Of a stretch of 32,392 nt of DNA, positions 8,773-15,953 are shown piece by piece. Position 1 is the first letter of the stretch. Each line of letters starts with the position of its first letter. A program made the translations under genes and the position numbers. Source of the stretch: an uncultured Alistipes sp. (lineage in GTDB: Bacteria > Bacteroidota > Bacteroidia > Bacteroidales > Rikenellaceae); contig UQYM01000032.1 of the NCBI GenBank assembly GCA_900545315.1, positions 1 through 32,392 of the forward strand. Direction: 5' to 3'. The notes under the pieces are model-generated. The model did no database searches, was not told the DNA's origin, and saw only the letters and a program-made list of their open reading frames with translations.

Positions 8773-9423
8773 ATGGCAACTTATATTCGGAATATTGTTT
8801 TTGACATGGGCGGAGTGCTGGTCGACTACGATCTGCAACGCTGTTTGGAGTCGTTTCGCAAACTGGGCTTTACGCAGATTGACCGTTATGTGGATCCCTA
8901 TACCCAACGAGGCTTTTTTGCCCAACTCGAACGCGGAACGATCGAACCGGAACAGTGGCATGCCATGATCGATCAAGAAGTGGGCCATCATATCGATCCA
9001 CATCAGCTGGATGAGGCATTGTGCAGCTTTCTGATCGACATTCCCGACTACAAACTCGATATGTTACGTCGTTTGCGCCAGCAGGGCTATCGGGTCTATA
9101 TGCTCAGTAACACGAATGCTATCATGTTTGAGTGGATGAAACATCATGTGTTTAACAAACAGGGGTTGACCGTCAATGATTACTTCGATCGGGTGTTCCT
9201 CTCCCACGAAATGAAAATGGTCAAACCCAACCAGGATATCTTTTGCAAGATGCTCGCTGATGGAGGAATGATCCCTGGCGAAACTTTATTGATCGATGAC
9301 GGCGAGGCCAATGTAGCTACCGCCTCCAGTTTGGGCATTCATACCTATCTGGCCCATCGTTCGGAGGATTTTCGTCCTGTATTACAGCAATACCCCCTGT
9401 TGACCACTCAGATGCAGCAATAA
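8773..9423 (+). CDS. HAD-superfamily hydrolase (YihX-like phosphatase)
   Basis: This 216-residue protein has all four HAD motifs. Motif I is FDMGGVLVDYD with nucleophile Asp11. Motif II is LSNTN (111-115). Motif III is Lys151 in KMVKPNQDIF. Motif IV is LLIDDGEANV with Asp175 and Asp176. A helical cap sits between motifs I and II (C1 type). The position that is the second Asp in classical DxD phosphatases is Gly13, as in YihX-like enzymes (DLGN), so this residue alone does not argue against activity. The likely substrate is a small phosphomonoester such as a sugar phosphate, but it cannot be read from the sequence. The gene stands alone, divergent from the cyd operon. Confidence 0.88.
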   Translation: MATYIRNIVFDMGGVLVDYDLQRCLESFRKLGFTQIDRYVDPYTQRGFFAQLERGTIEPEQWHAMIDQEVGHHIDPHQLDEALCSFLIDIPDYKLDMLRRLRQQGYRVYMLSNTNAIMFEWMKHHVFNKQGLTVNDYFDRVFLSHEMKMVKPNQDIFCKMLADGGMIPGETLLIDDGEANVATASSLGIHTYLAHRSEDFRPVLQQYPLLTTQMQQ

Positions 9424-9466
9424 ACCTGCTATCAGTGCTTGATTCCGAATAGTGGGTAGGTGTTCC

Positions 9467-9475
9467 GGGGGGGGG
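9467..9475. repeat. Run of nine G residues
   Basis: An uninterrupted G9 tract lies between the HAD gene and the tRNA promoter. Such tracts are prone to slippage. Here it is outside any gene and not inside a recognisable promoter, so no function is assigned. Confidence 0.9.
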
Positions 9476-9564
9476 AGATTGCGATCGGGAAACGCAACAG
9501 ATGACGCAAAAGACCGATTACATGACAGCTGGCGTTTTTCCTACGAGGAGAGTCTCTTTTTTTG

Positions 9565-9596
9565 TTTGTAAATCCAAAAAAATAGTTTTACATTTG
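9565..9596 (+). promoter_or_regulatory. Promoter of the tRNA-Pro pair
   Basis: TTTG (9565-9568), a 20-base spacer and TACATTTG (9589-9596) match the Bacteroidota consensus fully. The first tRNA begins 25 bases further on. Confidence 0.75.
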
Positions 9597-9620
9597 CGTC
9601 GTCTTTGAGAAACTGATAGA

Positions 9621-9695
9621 CGGGGTGTAGCGCAGTCCGGTTAGCGCACCTGCTTTGGGAGCAGGGGGTCCCAGGTTCGAATCCTGGTACCCCGA
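9621..9695 (+). tRNA. tRNA-Pro (anticodon UGG)
   Basis: The 75-base cloverleaf has acceptor arms CGGGGTG and TACCCCG, D-arm GCGC...GCGC, anticodon stem CCTGC/GCAGG with loop TTTGGGA (anticodon TGG), and T-arm CCAGG-TTCGAAT-CCTGG. CCA is not encoded. It reads CCA and, by wobble, other proline codons. It is the first gene of a two-tRNA unit. Confidence 0.97.
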
Positions 9696-9723
9696 CTAAA
9701 ATCTCTTGACATCCAAAATTGTT

Positions 9724-9798
9724 CGGGGTGTAGCGCAGTCCGGTTAGCGCGCCAGCTTCGGGAGTTGGAGGTCCCGGGTTCGAATCCCGGTACCCCGA
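9724..9798 (+). tRNA. tRNA-Pro (anticodon CGG)
   Basis: This 75-base tRNA has the same acceptor and D-arms as its neighbour 28 bases upstream. Its anticodon stem CCAGC/GTTGG (one G-T pair) carries loop TTCGGGA, giving anticodon CGG. The T-arm is CCGGG-TTCGAAT-CCCGG. CCA is not encoded. The close similarity outside the anticodon arm suggests tandem duplication followed by an anticodon change, which is an inference. Confidence 0.97.
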
Positions 9799-9810
9799 CA
9801 AGTTGAATAA

Positions 9811-9845
9811 AGCCTTGCTCGTCGAGCAAGGCTTTTCTTTTTGTA
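9811..9845 (+). terminator. Terminator of the tRNA-Pro unit
   Basis: GCCTTGCTC (9812-9820) pairs with GAGCAAGGC (9824-9832) around a three-base loop. The T-rich tail TTTTCTTTTTG follows. Confidence 0.85.
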
Positions 9846-9930
9846 CTTTATGCCTCTATCTTGGTGTATGGCACCTTATTTCACGGTTGCTGTTTATCGA
9901 AACGTGTCAGATAGACAACGGTTGACACTC

Positions 9931-11019
9931 CTACCCTTCTGATACATCTGCCGTATGCGGGGCATCGGTGTCGATTTGTGGTGAAGAATTAGCATCTGTT
10001 TCGGATTTGGGCGTATTGTTGTCGAGGTATTTGCTTTTGAACAGGTTGACGCAAAGCATGAAGATCGATAACAGCAAGGGGCCGAAAATAACCCCCATAA
10101 ATCCGAACAGCGACAAACCCATGACTACCCCAAAAATGGTGATCAGTGGATGGATATTGGCCATCTTTTTCTGTAAAACAAGCCGGATCAGATTATCGGA
10201 TTGAGCGACGACGATGGCAGCATAAATGGTCAGGCCGATGGCATGGCCCCAACTGCCGCTTAGTGCCAGATAGATGACGATAGGGACCCAGACAATCATG
10301 GTGCCAACAATCGGAATGATGGTGGCAAAGCTGGTCAACAGCCCGAACAGGAGCAGATTGGGGACGCCGAAGATCCAGTAACCGATGGTGGCAATACCGC
10401 CTTGAATCAATGCCAGCAGCGGAATTCCTATTGCGTTGGATTGAACGATCAGTTTGATTTTATGCAGAATCTCGCCTCCGTCCTGTTGGTTGAAGGGTAA
10501 CAGCCCATACAGATAGTGTTCCATCTTGCGTCCACCGGTCAGCATGAAATAGAGTACGATGATCAGCACAAAAATGTTGACGGTAAAACTACCGATCCAC
10601 TCCATGAATACCTGCCCCACCTTAGGTAACCAACTGGCCAATTTAACCAAATTGTCCGTGACAAGCAGATTGTATCCAGTGCGTGCTTCGATCAATCGGG
10701 CAAACTGTTTGGCTGGCTCAATGATGGAGTTTGGGTCTAAGTTGACGCCTTGCAATTTGTTGACGATCATCCATACGATAGCTGAGATCGGGATCAGAAA
10801 GCATGCGATCGCTTCGATCAAGATTAGTGCAGCGGCCCATCCTTTCCGGAAACGGTGTCTTTCGGTCAGAATGAACATTTGATTGCGGAGCAGAATATAC
10901 AACGTAAATGCACCGAGCAGGCCGCCTACATAAGGCAATGCTTTGATGAAAATGGTGACGCCAAGCCCCAGGATAATGGTAATCAGGGCATAACGCCAAT
11001 ATTGTTCTTGAACGCTCAT
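9931..11019 (-). CDS. AI-2E family transporter (PerM/YdiK-type permease)
   Basis: This 362-residue polytopic membrane protein has the layout of the AI-2E transporter (UPF0118) family. Two hydrophobic segments lie at the N-terminus (about 10-45) and another near 62-85. A soluble loop follows (about 90-145), and a C-terminal bundle holds ALIQGGIATIGYWIFGVPN, the FATIIPIVGTMIVWVP block and HPLITIFGVVMGLSLFGFMG, the usual landmarks. The last 30 or so residues are hydrophilic. Family members have been linked to autoinducer-2 export, sodium/proton exchange or general efflux; the substrate here is unknown. The gene stands alone, and I see only a one-mismatch -7 box (TATCTTTA, 11050-11057) upstream. 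Confidence 0.88.
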   Translation of the reverse strand: MSVQEQYWRYALITIILGLGVTIFIKALPYVGGLLGAFTLYILLRNQMFILTERHRFRKGWAAALILIEAIACFLIPISAIVWMIVNKLQGVNLDPNSIIEPAKQFARLIEARTGYNLLVTDNLVKLASWLPKVGQVFMEWIGSFTVNIFVLIIVLYFMLTGGRKMEHYLYGLLPFNQQDGGEILHKIKLIVQSNAIGIPLLALIQGGIATIGYWIFGVPNLLLFGLLTSFATIIPIVGTMIVWVPIVIYLALSGSWGHAIGLTIYAAIVVAQSDNLIRLVLQKKMANIHPLITIFGVVMGLSLFGFMGVIFGPLLLSIFMLCVNLFKSKYLDNNTPKSETDANSSPQIDTDAPHTADVSEG

Positions 11020-11511
11020 GATGGTAAGGTGTTCATTGGTAATGTGGTGTAAAGATATGGGATAAAATATGAATAGAGTGCATTAAGATCAAATCTTCAA
11101 AAATGTAAAATATCGATTTCCGGCAGGTAAATTTGGGCCGGATCGTCTTCGATTCATCAACAAATGGGGCAACTTCAGACTCCCCGCCTCACCGGAGATG
11201 ATCAGTGCCGAAAGCGAGACGACAAAAAAGCCTGAATCGGTACCAATATGCAGGACCTGGAGGGCTGAGAATTGAACGAATTGGACAAAGAAGAAAGAGC
11301 CGACCTTTTACGACGGCTCTTCCCGGTTTGTTCCATGTCCCGATACGGCCAATTTGCGCAGGTTGAGTACAATACTTTTGCCTGCAACTATATGCGTTTG
11401 CTCGAGATCTGCCGGTGGAAACGGATTACTGTCCCGAGTCCAATAAAGGTTATCGAAGGCAACAGCTACCGATGCAACTTGAGTCCATAACGGGAGTGCG
11501 TGATCGTCCGG
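11020..11511. other. Non-coding stretch of about 490 bases
   Basis: No supported gene is present. Short frames on both strands (for example 11272-11490 plus and 11202-11387 minus) have no recognisable domain, and the plus-strand frame crosses the hairpin at 11295-11321. The stretch holds that probable minus-strand terminator and presumably the permease promoter. The rest is unexplained; a small RNA or gene remnant is possible. Confidence 0.5.
11285..11321 (-). terminator. Probable terminator of the ytxH/holin-like operon
   Basis: On the minus strand AAGAGCCG (11321-11314) pairs with CGGCTCTT (11302-11295) around an 11-base loop, followed by TCTTCTTTG. It lies about 190 bases beyond the last gene of the operon and its T tract is interrupted, so the call is moderate. 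Confidence 0.5.
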
Positions 11512-11823
11512 TCAATCGGTGTCGTCGGTGTTGTTTGCCTCGGTATCATCACTGTTGGCTTGGGGCTTCGTGGCCCGATATTTGGTCATCAGGACACGTA
11601 TTGATGCGTAAATGTTCTTGGCCCATTCCAGGATTGAATAGAATCTCCCGATGCTGTTTGCAATCCGTTCGAGCAGAAAATTCATGCTGAACATTGCATC
11701 GATGCGACGATAATCCTCTTCCAAACGCATCTCTACTTGAGCGAGTTCGCGAGCAATACGCAAACGTTGAGCCTGTACATCGGCCAATGTGCGGAGGTGT
11801 TTGTAATCAACTCTCTTTTTCAT
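11512..11823 (-). CDS. Hypothetical coiled-coil protein
   Basis: This 103-residue protein is of no family I recognise. Residues about 8-45 are rich in Leu, Arg, Glu and Ala (TLADVQAQRLRIARELAQVE) and look like a coiled coil. A weakly hydrophobic helix follows, and the C-terminus is an acidic, polar tail (about 85-103, SDDTEANNTDDTD). There is no signal peptide and no clear transmembrane segment. Its ATG lies 17 bases inside the 3' end of the holin-like gene, so the two are probably translated together. A soluble partner of the two small membrane proteins upstream is an inference from this arrangement. Confidence 0.75.
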   Translation of the reverse strand: MKKRVDYKHLRTLADVQAQRLRIARELAQVEMRLEEDYRRIDAMFSMNFLLERIANSIGRFYSILEWAKNIYASIRVLMTKYRATKPQANSDDTEANNTDDTD

Positions 11824-12190
11824 AATCCGGATGTTTTTGGCTCATGTTGTCAATCATACGGCTGAGTAGCCGAACCGATTGATTGATGATCAGTTTACCT
11901 CGTACCAAATAGACGATGACAGCTAACAGCAGAAACAGACACCCCATCAACACAATGGCCAGCAGAACCGACCCCAAAGCGATGCCCAACAGCCAGGTTA
12001 GAGTAATGGCAAAGAAGATGATGGCGATCCCTATCAATACGCTCAGAACGAAAATCCCGAACAGCGAATTGAACAGTGTGGCAAGGTTCTCAATCAGACT
12101 TAGCCGGAAACTTTCGACCCGTAAAGCAGCGTACTCTTTGAGGTCGCGAAAGCTCTGCTCTACCCGGCCCATAGACGAATCATTGACCAT
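11807..12190 (-). CDS. Phage-holin-family-like small membrane protein
   Basis: This 127-residue protein has a charged, amphipathic N-terminal segment (about 8-32), two hydrophobic helices (about 43-66 and 71-96) separated by a tight turn, and a basic C-terminal segment. This is the layout of the 'phage holin family' proteins (PF07332-like) that are common in Bacteroidota chromosomes outside prophages. The name reflects similarity only; lysis is not implied. I use the ATG at 12190. A TTG three codons upstream is possible but less likely. The gene starts 11 bases after the ytxH stop and its end overlaps the next gene by 17 bases. Confidence 0.8.
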   Translation of the reverse strand: MVNDSSMGRVEQSFRDLKEYAALRVESFRLSLIENLATLFNSLFGIFVLSVLIGIAIIFFAITLTWLLGIALGSVLLAIVLMGCLFLLLAVIVYLVRGKLIINQSVRLLSRMIDNMSQKHPDYEKES

Positions 12191-12201
12191 AGACCACAAG
12201 G

Positions 12202-12420
12202 TTACGCTTTATCGTATGATTCTGGATGGGTCGATAATTTGACCTCCCGAATCTTCTCCTCGACCATCTCCTGCAATTCTTGCATCTTTTTTTTGCCGTG
12301 TTTGATCTTGCCGGAGATTTTGTTACGGGTATTTGCTCCTGAATCAGGCGCCAATAAAAGAGCGGCAATTGCACCGATTGCCAGGCCGCCGATGAACGAA
12401 AGAAAGTTTTGATTTTTCAT
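12202..12420 (-). CDS. YtxH domain-containing protein
   Basis: This 72-residue protein has one N-terminal transmembrane helix with the YtxH signature (FIGGLAIGAIAALLLAPDSG, residues 9-28) followed by a Lys/Glu-rich amphipathic helix (about 33-62). YtxH-type proteins are often induced by general or envelope stress; the molecular role is unknown. It is the first gene of a three-gene minus-strand cluster with the holin-like and coiled-coil proteins. No full-consensus promoter is seen in the region shared with the divergent fucosidase gene. Confidence 0.85.
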   Translation of the reverse strand: MKNQNFLSFIGGLAIGAIAALLLAPDSGANTRNKISGKIKHGKKKMQELQEMVEEKIREVKLSTHPESYDKA

Positions 12421-12567
12421 AGTTACTGGTATTAAATGGATTCTTTATGACAGTGCTTTTCATAGCCTTAATCGTTGGAAAGTATTGCAAAAAATAAACC
12501 ATACTTTTCTCTAAGCATAAATTTCAAGGAGATGTTGGGTTAAACATGGCGGACGCATAAATTTTTG

Positions 12568-12575
12568 TATCTTTG
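12568..12575 (+). promoter_or_regulatory. -7 box for the alpha-L-fucosidase gene
   Basis: TATCTTTG matches the -7 consensus, 31 bases before the chosen ATG. No clear -33 TTTG is present at the normal spacing, which could mean dependence on an activator. Confidence 0.55.
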
Positions 12576-12606
12576 CTTGACCTATAACCCGAATGAACAA
12601 AACGTT

Positions 12607-14031
12607 ATGAGAAAAATTGGTAGCCTTTGCATGGTTTTGGCGGTATCGGCTGTCGGAGCTATGGCTCAATCGCACGTACACCCCGAAGCCTATCAGATCG
12701 ACAAAAAAGATGTTAAACGAGCCCAAACATTGATTGATACTCCCTTGACTGCTCCACCGGTTGTCCCGAATCCGGCACCTGGAGCACAGTGGTTTCCAGA
12801 GGCCAGTTTGGGCCTTTTCATGCATTGGGGTATTCACAGTGTGGTCGGAGCGCAACCTTCATGGGATATGATCACCGGCTATCGCTATGGGGGACGTGTA
12901 GCTCCCCCGGAACGCTATTACGCTTTGGCTGAACGTTTCAATCCGCAACAGTACGATCCGAACAAATTTCTGAAAGCAGCCAAAGAGGCCGGGTTTACTT
13001 ATGCGGTGTTGACAACGCGGCATCATGACGGGTATGCCTTGTGGCCATCGAAATATGGCATCGGCACCAAACAGTATATGAACGGTCGTGATCTGCTGAA
13101 AGATTATGTGGAGGCTTGTCGGGCCAATGGCTTGAAGGTTGGCTTTTACTATTCTCCGCGCGACTGGCACTATCCCGGACTCATGCATCCCAGAGAGTTT
13201 GATGTAGCTACTCGCGATTCGTTGCCTCCGATTACCGACTCGATAGCCAACCGTAAAGCGTTCGAGCAATTCCTGGGCTATGTGATGGCTCAACTCGAAG
13301 AGTTGTTGACCGACTATGGCAAAATCGATCTGTTATGGTTTGACGGTATGAGTTGGCGTGGAGAGTCGGAGATGTACACCGAGCAGATCTACGCATGGGT
13401 CCGTTCCCTGCAACCTGATATTGTGATTAATGATCGGTGGTCCAATATCATCAACCCGGAACATCAGGGTGGATCCGGCATCAGTTTCGGAGACTTCAAT
13501 ACCCAGTTTGAATGTACGTTACCGACGCATATCCCGTCACAATGGTGGGACCATTGCGATATATGGACCGATGGCGAAACATCGGGTTGGGGGTATGATC
13601 CCAAGGGTAGATTCCGTCCGGTCTCCTGGTTTTTGCGTCATTTGGCCACGACACGGTCGATGGGAGGTAATTTCCTGATCAATGCAGGGCCCAATCCCGA
13701 GGGAGATATGCATCCCAACTTCTATACGACGGTTGATTCGATCGCTCGGTGGATGCAACATAGCCGCGAATCGGTGATCGGAGCCGGACCGACCCCAGGA
13801 GCGCAGTTGAGCAATGCAATTATTACTACACGTGACAATATCTGGTATCTGCACATCCTGCCTGAATTGACCCGCAAAGTGTCGGTAAAGACCGATAAAC
13901 GTCCAACGCAGGTGATCCTGCTCCGCACCGGAGAGCAGATTCCGTATGACTACTATAAAGGTTTTGTAACATTCCAGCTGGATCCTGCACAGCGTACCAA
14001 TACGGATGATGTGGTTAAAGTGACCTTATAA
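12607..14031 (+). CDS. Secreted alpha-L-fucosidase, GH29
   Basis: This 474-residue enzyme removes terminal alpha-linked L-fucose from glycans, by a retaining mechanism in GH29. A signal peptide (MRKIGSLCMVLAVSAVGAMA, cut before Gln21) sends it to the periplasm or surface. GH29 blocks are clear: LGLFMHWG (68-75), TTRHHDGYALWPS (136-148), LLWFDG with the probable nucleophile Asp246, NDRW (275-278) and MGGNFLINAGP (352-362). The acid/base residue varies between subfamilies and I do not assign it. I chose the ATG at 12607 because it begins the signal peptide and lies downstream of the -7 box; the longer frame adds 14 unlikely residues. No susC/susD pair or other glycosidase gene is adjacent, so it stands outside an obvious polysaccharide utilisation locus. 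Confidence 0.93.
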   Translation: MRKIGSLCMVLAVSAVGAMAQSHVHPEAYQIDKKDVKRAQTLIDTPLTAPPVVPNPAPGAQWFPEASLGLFMHWGIHSVVGAQPSWDMITGYRYGGRVAPPERYYALAERFNPQQYDPNKFLKAAKEAGFTYAVLTTRHHDGYALWPSKYGIGTKQYMNGRDLLKDYVEACRANGLKVGFYYSPRDWHYPGLMHPREFDVATRDSLPPITDSIANRKAFEQFLGYVMAQLEELLTDYGKIDLLWFDGMSWRGESEMYTEQIYAWVRSLQPDIVINDRWSNIINPEHQGGSGISFGDFNTQFECTLPTHIPSQWWDHCDIWTDGETSGWGYDPKGRFRPVSWFLRHLATTRSMGGNFLINAGPNPEGDMHPNFYTTVDSIARWMQHSRESVIGAGPTPGAQLSNAIITTRDNIWYLHILPELTRKVSVKTDKRPTQVILLRTGEQIPYDYYKGFVTFQLDPAQRTNTDDVVKVTL

Positions 14032-14058
14032 GCCCCCCTGAGGGTGTGTCAACTTATC

Positions 14059-14100
14059 AAAACAGATCGAGCCTGCAAAGTTGCAGGCTCGATCTGTTTT
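14059..14100. terminator. Bidirectional terminator between fucosidase and ridA
   Basis: A nearly perfect inverted repeat (arms 14059-14078 and 14081-14100, core GAGCCTGC/GCAGGCTC) has A and T runs at its two ends, so it can terminate both convergent genes. Confidence 0.88.
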
Positions 14101-14150
14101 GATGCTATTGGAATGCCCTTGTTAGCCAAAAAGCGTAACTTGAATACTGA

Positions 14151-14540
14151 TTATTTGTCGGAAGAGTCGATGGTAGCGGTGGTTTCGATTTCGACCAATG
14201 CGCCCATGGGGAGTTTAGCTACTTGATAGCAGACGCGGGCTGGCATCTGTTCCGTATAAAAACGGGCATAGACAGCGTTCATCGCTGCAAAATCATTCAT
14301 GTCAGCCAGCAGAACGGTTGATTTGACCACATCTTTGAATGAGCATCCGGCAGCTGCGAGGATAGCTCCGGTATTTTTGAGGGATTGTTCGGTCTGTGCT
14401 TCGATTCCTTCAGGTATTTTGCCGTCTGCGGGGTTAATGGGAAGTTGCCCTGAAACATAAAGGGTCCCATTGGCTTCAATGGCCTGGCTGTAGGGTCCGA
14501 CAGCCTTTGGCGCATTATTTGTTGCAATTACTTTTCGCAT
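14151..14540 (-). CDS. ridA: RidA family reactive enamine/imine deaminase
   Basis: This 129-residue protein hydrolyses the reactive 2-aminoacrylate-type enamines released by PLP enzymes such as serine and threonine dehydratases. Family motifs are present: GPYSQA (15-20), LYVSGQLP (27-34) and PARVCYQV (100-107). Arg102 and Glu119 correspond to the Arg105 and Glu120 substrate contacts in E. coli RidA. The length is normal for a trimeric YjgF-type subunit. The gene is monocistronic, convergent with the fucosidase gene and divergent from the META lipoprotein gene. The same window encodes an SdaA-type serine dehydratase, but that enzyme uses an iron-sulfur cluster rather than PLP, so no direct link follows. 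Confidence 0.95.
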   Translation of the reverse strand: MRKVIATNNAPKAVGPYSQAIEANGTLYVSGQLPINPADGKIPEGIEAQTEQSLKNTGAILAAAGCSFKDVVKSTVLLADMNDFAAMNAVYARFYTEQMPARVCYQVAKLPMGALVEIETTATIDSSDK

Positions 14541-14562
14541 AACTAATCGATTTATATGGACA

Positions 14563-14570
14563 CAAATGTA
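14563..14570 (-). promoter_or_regulatory. -7 box for ridA
   Basis: The minus strand reads TACATTTG, an exact TAnnTTTG match, 22 bases upstream of the ridA ATG. The -33 element is not clear. Confidence 0.5.
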
Positions 14571-14629
14571 ATAATGTTCCCGAAATATTGTTTATACTTG
14601 CGTCCGGAAACAATAATTGATAACAGCAT

Positions 14630-15055
14630 ATGAAAACGTTGAAATTTATTCTGTTGATTGCTATGGCAGTTGTTATGGCATCATGTTGCGCATGCCGCAA
14701 AGGCAAAAAAGTGGTGGATAAACCGCTGACCGCAACCAAATGGGAGTTGGTCGAAATGAACGGCCAGCAGGTGAAAACCAACGACAATTATTACCTTGTT
14801 CTGAATGCAGACGATACCAATTTTAATGGTCGTGGCGACTGCAACTCCATGATGGGTAACTACACGTTGGATAGCAAGACCGGTAAACTGGCTCTGAATG
14901 CCATTGGTTCGACTCGTGCATTTTGCCCGGATCAGGCCGGCGAAGATAGATTCTTCCAAGCTTTGAGCCAGGTCAACAATTACGATGTGGATGGCGATCT
15001 GCTGCTGCTGTTTAATAAAAACAGCGAACTGATCCTGGTGCTGCAGGCTAAATAG
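14630..15055 (+). CDS. META-domain (HslJ-like) lipoprotein
   Basis: This 141-residue protein has a lipoprotein signal peptide ending MASC, with the acylated cysteine at residue 19 and further Cys at 20 and 22. A single META domain (about 33-140) follows: TATKWELVEMNGQQV, then GRGDCNSMMGNYTLD, then RAFCPDQAGEDRFFQAL, and a final strand LLLLFNKNSELILVLQ. META-domain proteins such as HslJ are cell-envelope proteins linked to heat or antibiotic stress; the biochemical role is not known. The gene stands alone between ridA and a pair of hairpins. A one-mismatch -7 box (TATACTTG, 14593-14600) precedes it. Confidence 0.9.
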   Translation: MKTLKFILLIAMAVVMASCCACRKGKKVVDKPLTATKWELVEMNGQQVKTNDNYYLVLNADDTNFNGRGDCNSMMGNYTLDSKTGKLALNAIGSTRAFCPDQAGEDRFFQALSQVNNYDVDGDLLLLFNKNSELILVLQAK

Positions 15056-15076
15056 TTCGTTGTTTGCTTGATATGC

Positions 15077-15142
15077 GGATTAGTCATTGAGACTAATCCT
15101 ATTTGAAAGCGAGGCCCGCATGAATACGGACCTCGCTTATTT
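15077..15142 (+). terminator. Tandem hairpins after the META lipoprotein gene
   Basis: The first hairpin is GGATTAGTC (15077-15085) with GACTAATCC (15091-15099). The second is AAGCGAGG (15107-15114) with CCTCGCTT (15131-15138), extended by CCG/CGG across a mismatch and followed by ATTTTA. The second could also act on the minus strand to end recR transcription, about 200 bases beyond that gene. Confidence 0.75.
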
Positions 15143-15346
15143 TATGCAAGTGGCAGTTGTGTGAAGGTACTGTCGTTGGATGAAGATGGTGTGCAGATCT
15201 GAATCCGCCTGTTTATTCAGAATTTAATGTAACGAGCACACAGTGAGTGGCAATGGTTTTGTACGCTTATGAAAATGGTTTATGTCGCGGAGGCTGGCAT
15301 ACTGTCAGAAGATTCAGCGGGGGAATGCACTTGAGGGACCTCTTCC

Positions 15347-15943
15347 CTATTCTAACGGGCGGCGGTTGTGGAGGGCATGGGCGATGGTTAACTCGTCGGC
15401 ATAGTCCAGTTCATCTCCAAAGCCGATTCCACGGGCAATCGAGGTCAATTTGATGCCGGGACAATTCTGCAGTCGGCGTGAAAGATAGAAGGAGGTGGTC
15501 TCCCCTTCGACCGAGGTACTCAGGGCCAGAATCACCTCTTTGATTTCGCCGCGAGCAATGTTGTCGAGTAATAGATCGATCCTTAAATCAGAAGGGCCGA
15601 TTCCCTGCATTGGTGAAATAATGCCTCCTAAAACGTGATAGAGTCCGTTGTACTGACGAGTATTCTCAATCGAAATGACATCTTTGACCTGTTCGACCAC
15701 ACAGACAGTTGTCCGATCTCGGCTCTCATCGGCACAGATCTCACAAATATCGCTATCCGAGAGATTATTGCATCGGGAACAATGGTGAATCTCTTTACGG
15801 AAACGGGCTATGGAACCGGCCAACAGCTCGACATCCTGAACCTCCATCCGCAAAATGTGCATGGCTAACCGCAGAGCGGTCCGACGCCCTACTCCGGGCA
15901 GTCGTGAGAGCTCTCCCACCACATCATCGAGTAATTTGGACAT
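15347..15943 (-). CDS. recR: Recombination mediator RecR
   Basis: RecR (198 residues) works with RecO and RecF to load RecA on gapped DNA. It has an N-terminal helix-hairpin-helix (LSRLPGVGRRTALRLA, 12-27) and a four-cysteine zinc finger (Cys55, Cys58, Cys67, Cys70). A Toprim domain follows (about 78-175, beginning VCVVEQVKDV, with LALSTSVEGETTSFYL and the GIGFGDELDYAD block). The C-terminus ends AHALHNRRP, corresponding to the usual ALxGRR ending. It starts 10 bases after the batE stop, so it appears to be the third gene of a batD-batE-recR operon, an unusual partner for a repair gene. Confidence 0.96.
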   Translation of the reverse strand: MSKLLDDVVGELSRLPGVGRRTALRLAMHILRMEVQDVELLAGSIARFRKEIHHCSRCNNLSDSDICEICADESRDRTTVCVVEQVKDVISIENTRQYNGLYHVLGGIISPMQGIGPSDLRIDLLLDNIARGEIKEVILALSTSVEGETTSFYLSRRLQNCPGIKLTSIARGIGFGDELDYADELTIAHALHNRRPLE

Positions 15944-15953
15944 AGCGCAAAAA

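Noticed and set aside
9541..9829. Minus-strand frames with peptides such as RDSNPGPPTPEAGA and GVPGFEPGTS
   Set aside because: They are antisense to the two tRNA-Pro genes; these peptides are a well-known false annotation from tRNA T-arms.
11272..11490. 72-codon plus-strand frame beginning MNELDKEERADLLRRLF
   Set aside because: The first residues look protein-like, but the rest does not, it crosses the minus-strand terminator hairpin, and there is no promoter or domain.
11807..12190. Prophage lysis holin
   Set aside because: No endolysin, phage structural genes or integrase nearby; this family is common on Bacteroidota chromosomes.
14059..14100. Near-perfect inverted repeat as a mobile element or recombination site
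   Set aside because: Its position between convergent genes and the A/T runs at both ends fit a bidirectional terminator.
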